In this document: one piece after another, positions 51,669-59,586 of the stretch | Layout: every line of letters begins with the position of its first letter | Position numbering within the stretch: position 1 is the stretch's first letter | Notes under the pieces: model-generated | What the model saw: the letters and a program-made list of their open reading frames with translations, nothing else | Databases searched by the model: none | What the model was told of the DNA's origin: nothing | Assembly (NCBI GenBank): GCA_018268915.1 | Contig: JAFDVQ010000001.1 | Span: 434,001-498,000, forward strand | Reading direction: 5' to 3' | DNA length: 64,000 bases | Source of the DNA: Acidobacteriota bacterium | GTDB lineage: Bacteria > Acidobacteriota > Terriglobia > Terriglobales > Acidobacteriaceae | Program-made: the position numbers and the translations under genes

Positions 51669-52346
51669 TCAGAGTTGGTCGAAGATTTCCCGGAACTCCC
51701 AGGCTCCGGTTTTTTCGTGGATCCATTCCGCCGCACGGACCGCACCCAGAGCGAATCCTCGGCGTGAAAAAGCGTCATGACGAAGCTCGATCATGTCGTG
51801 TTCGCTCGTCGCCCTGACGATGTGTTCACCGTTGGCGTCCCCGATGCGGTGTGACTCGATGACCACGTCGGCGCCCGGCTGAACCGATTGAACAATCTCT
51901 TTCAGCGTGATTGCAGTGCCGGAAGGTGCGTCGAGCTTCGAGGTGTGGTGGGTCTCACTGATTTCGAATTTGTAGCCTTCGATGCGGGCAAGTTCTGCCG
52001 TTAGCCGAAAGAGCTTCTGAACACCGATAGAAAAGTTGGTGCCATAGAGTAGAGCACCGCCGCGTCGATGGGCGATCGCCTTCAACTCAGGCAGCAGCGA
52101 ATACCAACCCGTAGTTCCCACCACAATGCGACAGCCGAGAGCGAGGACAGCCCGAATATTTTCAACGGCTGCGTCAGGAGTGGTGAAGTCAATTACGGCG
52201 TCGACTCCCGCAAGATTAGGTCCGTTAAGTGCAGAGGCATGTTGATTTTCGTTGATGTCGAGCGCGCGCACGCCGTGACCACGCTCCCGCGCTACCTCTG
52301 CCACGAGTGAACCGGTCTTTCCCTTGCCTAGAATAAGAAGAAGCAT
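51669..52346 (-). CDS. dapB: 4-hydroxy-tetrahydrodipicolinate reductase
   Basis: This 225-residue reductase is shorter than the usual 250-270. The nucleotide-binding loop reads LILGKGKTGSLVAEVA instead of G-A-x-G-R-M-G. The catalytic block ETHHTSKLDAPSGTAIT matches the family (E-x-H-H-x-x-K-x-D-A-P-S-G-T-A). GTTGWY and YGTNFSIGVQ are present. It reduces the DapA product toward diaminopimelate. AAAAGGAA lies directly before the ATG. Confidence 0.93.
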   Translation of the reverse strand: MLLLILGKGKTGSLVAEVARERGHGVRALDINENQHASALNGPNLAGVDAVIDFTTPDAAVENIRAVLALGCRIVVGTTGWYSLLPELKAIAHRRGGALLYGTNFSIGVQKLFRLTAELARIEGYKFEISETHHTSKLDAPSGTAITLKEIVQSVQPGADVVIESHRIGDANGEHIVRATSEHDMIELRHDAFSRRGFALGAVRAAEWIHEKTGAWEFREIFDQL

Positions 52347-52463
52347 TTCCTTTTAGCTCCTGGCTCTCAGCTCCACCTCTTAGCTTAACGGCTGATTCAC
52401 GAAAGGGGCACTTTACATCCATTTCTTCGCGGGCCGAACCGGCGCATCGTCACTGGGCCGCGT

Positions 52464-52991
52464 TTATTCAATTGTCTTGAAAAAGCGAATGCGCACCGCC
52501 GGCTTGCCATCGATCTTCATTCCTTCGACAGTCCCGACGTAGACACCGCCATTTAGCCAGTCGTACTTGCCCTTGGGCGCTTCGAAGGCAGGGCTGGTGA
52601 AAAGCGCGTCGCGCCTGCCAGTAGAATTCGGGCAGACCATACCTTGATTGATGACGTGAATGATGACGCCGTCGTCAGTCTGGATCATGTAATCCGCATG
52701 CAGGTCGAAGCACCCGCTAGGATGAGTCAGCTGCCAGTCCCATCCCCCGGGCGTGATCTTGCCGCGAAGACCGGAACCTTCAAAGTTGCCTCCCGTGATG
52801 GGAACAATATTTCGCTTGCCGATTGGGGTTTCGCCGACCGCAATGTCGGCTGCGAGAGTCACCTGCTCTTCGAAGACGAAGTGAAGCTGAGGTGGCTTCG
52901 GTTGCGCCGGACTCTGGCTCTCCTGGGATGGCAATGATTGAGCACATACTAGCGCAGCTGAGATTCCGAGAACGAAACGGAAGAGATTCAC
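52464..52991 (-). CDS. Secreted DUF3237-like protein
   Basis: This 175-residue protein has a signal peptide (MNLFRFVLGISAALVCAQSL). The DUF3237 core follows: ITGGNFEGSGLRGKITPGG, WDWQLTHPSGCFDLHADYM, QTDDGVIIHVINQGM. The function is unknown. It is preceded by lysC (19-base gap) and followed by dapB (117 bases) on the same strand, so it interrupts the lysine genes without an obvious role there. Confidence 0.8.
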   Translation of the reverse strand: MNLFRFVLGISAALVCAQSLPSQESQSPAQPKPPQLHFVFEEQVTLAADIAVGETPIGKRNIVPITGGNFEGSGLRGKITPGGWDWQLTHPSGCFDLHADYMIQTDDGVIIHVINQGMVCPNSTGRRDALFTSPAFEAPKGKYDWLNGGVYVGTVEGMKIDGKPAVRIRFFKTIE

Positions 52992-53010
52992 GGGAGTTCT
53001 TCCTGTCCTG

Positions 53011-54429
53011 CTAGTTACTCACTTCTGCTTTCCTCGCCTCGACGTCAAAGATGCTGGGGTCTGGGTCCTTGAAGAACGCCGCATGGAGAGAGCGGACGGC
53101 CTCGTCGGCATCCTCTTCCTCGATCATGAAGCTCATGTTGATTTCGCTGGCCCCCTGCGAGATCATGCGCACGTTCACATGCTTGATTGCGCTGAATACC
53201 TGCGCGGCCATGCCGCTCTGCCCGCGGATGTCTTCGCCGACCAGGCACACGAGCGCTTTTTTCCCTTCGTAGTTTACGTCAGCCAGTTTGCTCAGGTCGG
53301 CGGCGATAAGAGGTAGTTTGTCGTTCGAGTCGACCGTCAGCGAGACGGAAACTTCGCTCGTCGAAACCATATCCACGGGGCACTGATACTTGTCGAAGAT
53401 GTCGAAGATGGCCTTGAGATAGCCATGGGTCATGAGCATGCGGCTCGCAACGACATCGATAATGCTGAGCTTCTTCTTGACCGCAATCGACTTGAAGGGG
53501 CTCTTGCAATGCGGGGCAACCGAGATGATGCGAGTACCTTCATTGGAAGGATTCTTGCTGTTGAGCACAAACACAGGAATGCTCTTCTTGACCGCAGGAA
53601 GAATCGTCGCTGGATGAAGCACTTTCGCGCCAAAATAAGCGAGCTCGGCCGCTTCCTCAAAGCTGATGACTTTTACACGCAGAGCGTCGGGACAGACACG
53701 CGGATCGGAAGTCATAATCCCATCAACATCCGTCCAGATCTCAATGGCATCAGCCGTAAGCGCTCCTCCAACGAGAGCGCCCGTGAAGTCAGATCCGCCA
53801 CGGCCCAGGGTAGTTGTGATGCCTTCCTCGTTCGAACCGATAAATCCGCCCATGATGACAACCTTCCCGTCAGTCAGTAGTGGTCGGAGGTGCTCCTCGG
53901 CTCGTTTCTCGATAAGAGAATCGATGGGTGCGGCTTTTTGGAATTGAGAATCAGTGAGGATAACGTTGCGCGAATCGACGTGGGCGGCGGTGATGCCCCG
54001 TTCCATGAATGCCGCTGCGATGATGCGGCTGGATAACCTCTCGCCATAACTGACGATCAGGTCGGAGATGCGCGGAGTGAGTTCGAGGATCGCCGCCAGC
54101 CCCCGCAAGACTTCATCAAGCGCGTCAAATTCTTCTTCAATGTGATTACAGATAGTGGAGGAGTCGCATGCAACCTTGATCAGCGCGCATGCCGTATCGC
54201 GGTGCCGGGCGCGAAGACGAGAGCTGATTGCGAGAGCGCCGGTTCGATCGCCTTGAGCAGCGGAGGCAGCTGCGCGCAGCAACAGATCCGTAACTTTGGC
54301 CATCGCGCTGACCACGACTACGGTCTGCCTTCCGGCGGCCACGCGTCCTGCGACGATAGACGCTGTCCGATTGATTGCGGCCGGGTCTTCCACCGAAGTG
54401 CCGCCGAATTTCATAACAACCAGGCTCAT
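53011..54429 (-). CDS. lysC: Aspartokinase
   Basis: This 472-residue kinase phosphorylates aspartate at the head of the lysine, threonine and methionine pathways. Motifs: VVMKFGGTSVEDPAAINR near 4, TTLGRGGSDFTGALVGGAL near 208, EIWTDVDGIMTSDPR near 231, FEEAAELAYFGAKVLHP near 256. Two C-terminal ACT domains suggest feedback by lysine. The layout is like the monofunctional lysine-sensitive LysC of E. coli. It follows asd by 36 bases. Confidence 0.95.
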   Translation of the reverse strand: MSLVVMKFGGTSVEDPAAINRTASIVAGRVAAGRQTVVVVSAMAKVTDLLLRAAASAAQGDRTGALAISSRLRARHRDTACALIKVACDSSTICNHIEEEFDALDEVLRGLAAILELTPRISDLIVSYGERLSSRIIAAAFMERGITAAHVDSRNVILTDSQFQKAAPIDSLIEKRAEEHLRPLLTDGKVVIMGGFIGSNEEGITTTLGRGGSDFTGALVGGALTADAIEIWTDVDGIMTSDPRVCPDALRVKVISFEEAAELAYFGAKVLHPATILPAVKKSIPVFVLNSKNPSNEGTRIISVAPHCKSPFKSIAVKKKLSIIDVVASRMLMTHGYLKAIFDIFDKYQCPVDMVSTSEVSVSLTVDSNDKLPLIAADLSKLADVNYEGKKALVCLVGEDIRGQSGMAAQVFSAIKHVNVRMISQGASEINMSFMIEEEDADEAVRSLHAAFFKDPDPSIFDVEARKAEVSN

Positions 54430-54465
54430 GCGTGTCTAGTCCTAGATCAGGGTGTTATCCAGCTT

Positions 54466-55542
54466 TTACGCCCGGCCGGCGGCAACTGCGACTTGCTCGA
54501 GCTTTCCGAGGCTCGCGAGAAGTTCCGCGTTGAGAATGGTCGCGCCTGCCGCACCGCGGACTGTGTTGTGAGACAGCAGCACAAACTTCCAGTCGAGCAG
54601 ATTGCAAGGACGCAGCCGACCCACAGTTACGGCCATGCCACGCTCCCGATTGCGATCGAGCCGCGGTTGCGGGCGATCAGCCTGCTCTGCAAACTGCACT
54701 GGCTGCTTCGGTGCGAATGGCAAATCCATCCCCGCCAGCGGCTTGAACTCATCCCACGCCGCCAGGATCTGCTCGCGCGTCGCTGGCTTGCGAAGTTTGA
54801 TGGACACGCACTCGGTGTGGCCATCCACGACTGGCACGCGATTGCAATGGGCTGTAATTCCCGCGTCAAGCGGCGTGACCGTGTGAGATTCAGATTTGCC
54901 GAGCAGCTTCAGCGTCTCCGCCTCCATCTTTTCCTCTTCGCTGCCGATATATGGAACCACATTGTCGAGGATGTCCATGGAGGCTACGCCGGGATAGCCT
55001 GCACCGCTGACTGCCTGCATGGTGCTGACGAAAATCTGAGAGATACCGAACCGCTCTTCCAGAGGCCTAAGTGCCATCACTAGGCCAATGGTCGAACAAT
55101 TTGGGTTCGTGACCATGTAGCCGCCTGACTGCTTCCGCCATTCCTGCTCTTCGATCAATTGCAGGTGATCGGCATTCACCTCAGGAATGACGAGCGGAAC
55201 CTTATCTGCCATGCGGAACGCGCTGGAATTCGAAAGCACGGCGCAACCCGCCTCGGCGAACTTCGGCTCCAACTCGCGGGCAAACGCAGCGTCAACTGAA
55301 GCGAAAATGATGCGCGGCGCACCATCCGGGTCAGCTGGCGAAACCGGCATCTTCGCAATGCGGTCTGGCAGGGGAGTGTCGAGCCTCCACTTCACGGCCT
55401 CGCCATAGGGCTTGCCGCTCGAGCGGTCGCTGGCAGCGAGCCACGCGATCTCGAACCACGGATGGTCTGCAAGTAGCTGGATGTAGCGCTGACCCACCAT
55501 TCCGGTCGCGCCGAGGATGCCAATTGGGTATCTGTTTTGCAT
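54466..55542 (-). CDS. asd: Aspartate-semialdehyde dehydrogenase
   Basis: This protein of about 358 residues reduces aspartyl phosphate. Motifs: IGILGATGMVGQRYIQLL, LSNSSAFRMADKVPLVIPEVN, the catalytic Cys in TNPNCSTIGLVMAL near 148, MQAVSGAGYPG and HTECVSIKL. ATG 55542 was chosen over the frame start at 55668, since it opens directly on the Rossmann motif. It begins the asd-lysC unit. Confidence 0.95.
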   Translation of the reverse strand: MQNRYPIGILGATGMVGQRYIQLLADHPWFEIAWLAASDRSSGKPYGEAVKWRLDTPLPDRIAKMPVSPADPDGAPRIIFASVDAAFARELEPKFAEAGCAVLSNSSAFRMADKVPLVIPEVNADHLQLIEEQEWRKQSGGYMVTNPNCSTIGLVMALRPLEERFGISQIFVSTMQAVSGAGYPGVASMDILDNVVPYIGSEEEKMEAETLKLLGKSESHTVTPLDAGITAHCNRVPVVDGHTECVSIKLRKPATREQILAAWDEFKPLAGMDLPFAPKQPVQFAEQADRPQPRLDRNRERGMAVTVGRLRPCNLLDWKFVLLSHNTVRGAAGATILNAELLASLGKLEQVAVAAGRA

Positions 55543-55677
55543 GGGACTGAACCCTCTAGTGTACAGGAAACCGCTTGTTAAATGAGCGGCTTTCAGCCCA
55601 TTTGACTCACCCGGAATCAGCTGAAGTTGTGCGTTGCCAGCAACCTCAGCGACTGGGCTCAACCACATAGGCGGATG

Positions 55678-55980
55678 CTAAGCAGGCCGCTTAGGATTCG
55701 CCGATAGATCTCCAACCACCGTGGTCCACTCGCGAACCCACCAGCTCTTCACTAGTCCATTAGCCACATAGGGGTCGGCCTTGGCGAATTTTTCCGCTAC
55801 CTCCGGGGAATCGCCTTTGAACACAAGCACAGCGCCATCAGGCGGATTGGCGAGAGCGCCACCAAGCACTAGTTCGCCGCGCTCCGCGGCTTCCCATCCA
55901 AGCTTTAGGTGAATGTTGCGGAATTCTGCCCGGCGAGTGATGTAGTCGTCGGCAACCTCGTAGAAAAGCAAATAATGCAT
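55678..55980 (-). CDS. YciI family protein
   Basis: This 100-residue small ferredoxin-like protein begins MHYLLFYEVADDYITRRAEF. The catalytic-type His is in NIHLKLGWEAAERGELVLGG and the FAKADPYVANGLV motif is present. YciI relatives act as small dehydrochlorinase-like or unknown enzymes. AGGAG precedes the ATG. Confidence 0.85.
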   Translation of the reverse strand: MHYLLFYEVADDYITRRAEFRNIHLKLGWEAAERGELVLGGALANPPDGAVLVFKGDSPEVAEKFAKADPYVANGLVKSWWVREWTTVVGDLSANPKRPA

Positions 55981-56058
55981 GGGGTGCTCCTGTCGAGTCG
56001 GATTCTACTCCAGTGAGATTCGTCGCAAATTTCCGCGCCGCGGCTAAACTGGGAAACT

Positions 56059-57237
56059 GTGAACGCTCAGAATTCCGATCACATTGTTGCTGAGATTCCG
56101 ATGCGAGCGCTGCTGGCGGGTGCGCGGCGTAAAGAACCAGCATTGGTGGGTCTTACCCGCAAGCTGGTGCTGTGCGAATCGCCGTCCGACAGTAAAGCCG
56201 CCGTGGATTCCTGTCTCTCGATCGCCGCAAACGAAATTAGCGATCGCGGCGGCAAAATCAAATTGCACCGGCAACGTGAATACGGGGATATCCTCGAAGC
56301 TCGATTTGGCCCACGCAAGCCGAAAAGTACGAAGCCGGTCCTGCTGCTAGGTCATCTGGACACCGTCTGGCCCATTGGAACACTGCGGACCATGCCGTTC
56401 CGCATCGCCGACGGAAGGCTCTGGGGTCCGGGCACGCTGGATATGAAAGTCGGAGTGGCAATGGCGGTCACGGCGTTAGAGATGCTAAGCGAAGCGGATC
56501 TGCTCAAGCGCGAAGTGATCCTCCTGCTGAACAGCGATGAAGAGATCGGCAGTCCTGTTTCACGGCCTATTACGGAGAAACTGGCGAAGGAGTCTGCTTC
56601 TGTGTTTGTGCTGGAGCCGGCCCAAGGGCTCGCCTACAAAACAGCTCGTAAGGGAACCGGGAACTGGCGCATCGATATCCGCGGAGTAGCGGCCCACGCA
56701 GGCGTCGACTTCGAGAAGGGGGCCAACGCTCTGCGCGAGCTTTCCAGCGTGATCGACACAGTCAGCGGCTGGACCGATCTGAAGCGAGGGCTCACTGTCA
56801 GCGTCGGAGTAGCTGGAGGAGGCACGAAGACCAACGTGATACCCGCCGATGCGTTCGCCGAAGTCGATGTACGAATCGCAAAAGGCTCCGACGGCCCGAG
56901 AATCGAGCGAAGATTTGCCTCTTTGAAAGCCGCTGACAAGCGATGCTCGCTGAGTGTTGCGGGTGGAATCAACCGACCTCCCATGGAGCGCACCAGGGGC
57001 ACTGAGAAGCTTTTCGAACAGGCGCGAACCCTGGCATCTGAAATCGGGATCGAATTGAACGAGGCTGCGACCGGAGGCGCTTCAGACGGCAACTTCACAT
57101 CGGCGCTTCGTGTCCCGACGCTGGACGGAATGGGTGCGGTCGGAGAAGGCGCACACGCCAGCCACGAATCAATTCTGTTGGAGCACCTGGCGCCTCGCAC
57201 GGCGCTCCTTGCCGGAATGCTGGCGAGATCAACCTAG
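56059..57237 (+). CDS. M20 family metallopeptidase (carboxypeptidase G2-like)
   Basis: This 392-residue cytosolic peptidase has the zinc motif LLLGHLDTVWPIG near 97, the bridging region GPGTLDMKVGVAMAV, the catalytic Glu pair in LLLNSDEEIGSP near 160, and a dimerisation domain followed by GGASDGNFTSALRVPTLDGMG near 337. Relatives remove C-terminal glutamate or aminoacyl residues. The start codon is GTG at 56059; no signal peptide is seen. Confidence 0.88.
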   Translation: MNAQNSDHIVAEIPMRALLAGARRKEPALVGLTRKLVLCESPSDSKAAVDSCLSIAANEISDRGGKIKLHRQREYGDILEARFGPRKPKSTKPVLLLGHLDTVWPIGTLRTMPFRIADGRLWGPGTLDMKVGVAMAVTALEMLSEADLLKREVILLLNSDEEIGSPVSRPITEKLAKESASVFVLEPAQGLAYKTARKGTGNWRIDIRGVAAHAGVDFEKGANALRELSSVIDTVSGWTDLKRGLTVSVGVAGGGTKTNVIPADAFAEVDVRIAKGSDGPRIERRFASLKAADKRCSLSVAGGINRPPMERTRGTEKLFEQARTLASEIGIELNEAATGGASDGNFTSALRVPTLDGMGAVGEGAHASHESILLEHLAPRTALLAGMLARST

Positions 57238-57296
57238 GCACTTTTCTCCTCAAACGTTCAGAAGTACGATGTATCGGAAGCTGGAGGAATGACTGG

Positions 57297-57857
57297 ATGC
57301 GTCGTTTTCTAATCCCCGTCATGTTCGGATTAATGTCTCTACCACTCGGCATATCTGCTCATGCTCAGAACGATCGCAAGCCCCCTGTGGTTGCGGTTCA
57401 GCAGCCGGAGAGTGGCGGAATCGACACAGTCATGGCCTACGCGGGCACGTGGAAGATCAACGGCGAACGCTTCGCGACGGCGCACAGTGATGCTGGTAAG
57501 GAAGACTCGACACTTCGCAACGACTGCTGGAAGAGTGGAGGCTACGTCGCATGCAATCAGTATGTGAACGGCGAGTCGAAGGTGCTGCTCGTCTTCACCT
57601 ACAGTGACTTGACGAAGATGTACACCAGCTATCCCATTCCCAAGGATGGCGAAGCAGTAGGTTCAGGCAGGCTGCAGATCGCCGGCAACATCTGGACGTT
57701 TCCATGGGAGTCTTCACAGAACGGTGTGACTACTTACTTTCGCGTTGTGAACGTGTTCAAGGACCACGATCACATCGATTACGCGCAGGAGTTCTCACCT
57801 GACAACGTTCACTGGACGAAGATGGCACAAGGTTCGGAGACGCGGACCGGGAACTAG
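57297..57857 (+). CDS. Secreted hypothetical protein
   Basis: This 186-residue protein has a signal peptide (MRRFLIPVMFGLMSLPLGIS). A beta-rich region (AYAGTWKINGERFATAHSDA, then SGRLQIAGNIWTFPWESS) looks lipocalin/DUF1579-like. Two Cys are in NDCWKSGGYVACNQY. The function is unknown. It is convergent with the TauE gene, the stops being 2 bases apart. Confidence 0.6.
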   Translation: MRRFLIPVMFGLMSLPLGISAHAQNDRKPPVVAVQQPESGGIDTVMAYAGTWKINGERFATAHSDAGKEDSTLRNDCWKSGGYVACNQYVNGESKVLLVFTYSDLTKMYTSYPIPKDGEAVGSGRLQIAGNIWTFPWESSQNGVTTYFRVVNVFKDHDHIDYAQEFSPDNVHWTKMAQGSETRTGN

Positions 57858-57859
57858 CT

Positions 57860-58654
57860 TCAGCGAACTGGGTGCATGGCATAGTTCTGCGCGAAGAAAT
57901 AGGCCGAGGTCATAAATCCAATAGCTGCCACCGCCCTGCGCATAAGGACCTGATTGATCAGGCGGCTGTAATGCGCGCCAATGAAGCCGCCAAGCGCTGC
58001 AAGAATCGCCATCTCGAAGCAGAAATACCATTGCACGCGTCCCGCTGCAATAAAGGTGATCGCGGGAATCCCGATGGACACCGCTGCGGTGAGCACCTTC
58101 AGCGCATTCATTTCGTGCATATCATGCACGCCGCACACCCCGAATAGCGCCATCACCAGGAATCCGCCCCCTGTTCCAAAGTAGCCGACATAAACACTCA
58201 CTATCACCATGCCAATGATGAGAAGTTTTGTATGCCGCTGGCCACCGTTCAGCGTCTTCATCCATCGCCCAAGTGGAAAGCTCAGCACGAACATGACGGC
58301 AGCGAAGAGTAGCAGCCAGGGCAGCAGCTTGAGGAACATGTGATTTCCGGTTCTTAGCAGGAGTTGGCCCCCGAACCATCCGCCCGCACCCGCTGCCACA
58401 CCAAGCGGCAAAAGTTCTCGTTTGTATTCACGTAGTTCTTTTCGGAATGCGAACATGCCGGACAATTGCCCCGGCCACAGAGCGACCGTGTTCGTCGCCT
58501 GAATCGCTACAGCGCCGACGCCTGCAGCGCTGGAAAACAGCGCAGGAAGAGAGAGGAATGAGCCGCCGCCAGCGATCGAATTCAAAACTCCAGCAAGAAA
58601 CGATCCGGCAGGCAGCCAGGAAAGATGGAGAAGCTGAAGAATAAGTTCGACCAT
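57860..58654 (-). CDS. Sulfite exporter TauE/SafE family protein
   Basis: This 264-residue polytopic membrane protein has the TauE/SafE repeats: GVLNSIAGGGSFLSLPALF near 22, then YVGYFGTGGGFLVMALFGV near 155 and ALGGFIGAHYSRLINQVLMR near 220. It is predicted to move sulfite, sulfonate or small organic acids across the inner membrane. The substrate is unknown. Confidence 0.88.
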   Translation of the reverse strand: MVELILQLLHLSWLPAGSFLAGVLNSIAGGGSFLSLPALFSSAAGVGAVAIQATNTVALWPGQLSGMFAFRKELREYKRELLPLGVAAGAGGWFGGQLLLRTGNHMFLKLLPWLLLFAAVMFVLSFPLGRWMKTLNGGQRHTKLLIIGMVIVSVYVGYFGTGGGFLVMALFGVCGVHDMHEMNALKVLTAAVSIGIPAITFIAAGRVQWYFCFEMAILAALGGFIGAHYSRLINQVLMRRAVAAIGFMTSAYFFAQNYAMHPVR

Positions 58655-58774
58655 GAGCTACTGTAGCGGCGAGGATATAAAGTCCTCATGAGTTTCAGGA
58701 TCTGGGCGCAAATGGAGAGAAGTGGACTGGCTGCTAAACTCCCGAATAAGAACAGACGGGAGTGTCTACACGCA

Positions 58775-59545
58775 ATGAAACATTTCATCGCAGCGCTACT
58801 GGCAGTTGCGGCTTCCTTCGCACTTTCGGCGCAGACCGCGCCCAAGTCGGCCGCTCACGGCCCCGGAGCCAGGACCGCAAGCGCCGCTCCCTCATTCGGG
58901 CTTAAGCTACCTCCCGGGGTGCCGCCTGGGCATGGAATTGTGAAGACAGCCTTCAGCCTGCGTTACCAGGACCTGAAGATCGGCACCGGAGCCGAAGCTG
59001 AACCAAACAAGACCTACAAGGTTCATTACACAGGCTGGCTCGCTTCAAACGGTCACAAATTCGACTCATCTTACGACCACCAGAACCCCGTGATGGGCCC
59101 AGATGGAAAACCGGAGCTGGACGCGGACGGCAAGCCGAAGTTGGCCGAAGCGCAGCCCTTGAGCTTCCCGCAAGGCTTCGGACGCCTCATCCCAGGCTTC
59201 GATCAGGGCTTCACCGGCATGAAGGTGGGCGGCAAGCGGCGCCTTTTCATTCCCTGGCAGCTGGCCTATGGTGCGCGCGGGCGCCCGGACGCCATCCCGC
59301 CAAAGGCTGACCTGATCTTCGATATCGAACTGGTCGACCAGAGCGATCTTCAGACGCAGATGCCCATGGGCCATCCCGGAATGCCAGTGCGTCCACCGTC
59401 GGGAGCGAAGCCGTCAGATCAGTCAACGGCGCCTCCAACGGGAACCGCGCCGGCTAATCCGGGCGCTCCACCTCCGGCCGGAACGCCTCCGCCAACAACG
59501 CCGCCGACCGGAGTGCCGCCAGCCGAGAAACCGCAGTCGAATTGA
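58775..59545 (+). CDS. FKBP-type peptidyl-prolyl isomerase, secreted
   Basis: This protein of about 256 residues has a signal peptide (MKHFIAALLAVAASFALSAQ). An FKBP domain occupies about 55-190 (YKVHYTGWLASNGHKFDSSY, FGRLIPGFDQGFTGMKVGGK, RLFIPWQLAYGARGRP). An extra loop of about 20 residues (PVMGPDGKPELDADGKPKLA) follows KFDSSYDHQN, so the domain carries an insertion. The last 60 residues are Pro/Gly/Ala-rich. The start is ATG 58775; the frame to 58688 lacks a signal peptide at its own start. Confidence 0.88.
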   Translation: MKHFIAALLAVAASFALSAQTAPKSAAHGPGARTASAAPSFGLKLPPGVPPGHGIVKTAFSLRYQDLKIGTGAEAEPNKTYKVHYTGWLASNGHKFDSSYDHQNPVMGPDGKPELDADGKPKLAEAQPLSFPQGFGRLIPGFDQGFTGMKVGGKRRLFIPWQLAYGARGRPDAIPPKADLIFDIELVDQSDLQTQMPMGHPGMPVRPPSGAKPSDQSTAPPTGTAPANPGAPPPAGTPPPTTPPTGVPPAEKPQSN

Positions 59546-59586
59546 GCCAGAGTGGCAGCAGGGATTCTACACAGAGCTCGAAGAAG

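Noticed and set aside
54142..55083. A 313-codon plus-strand frame across lysC and asd
   Set aside because: It is antisense to two well-supported enzymes and is rich in Arg/Cys/His as expected of a shadow frame.
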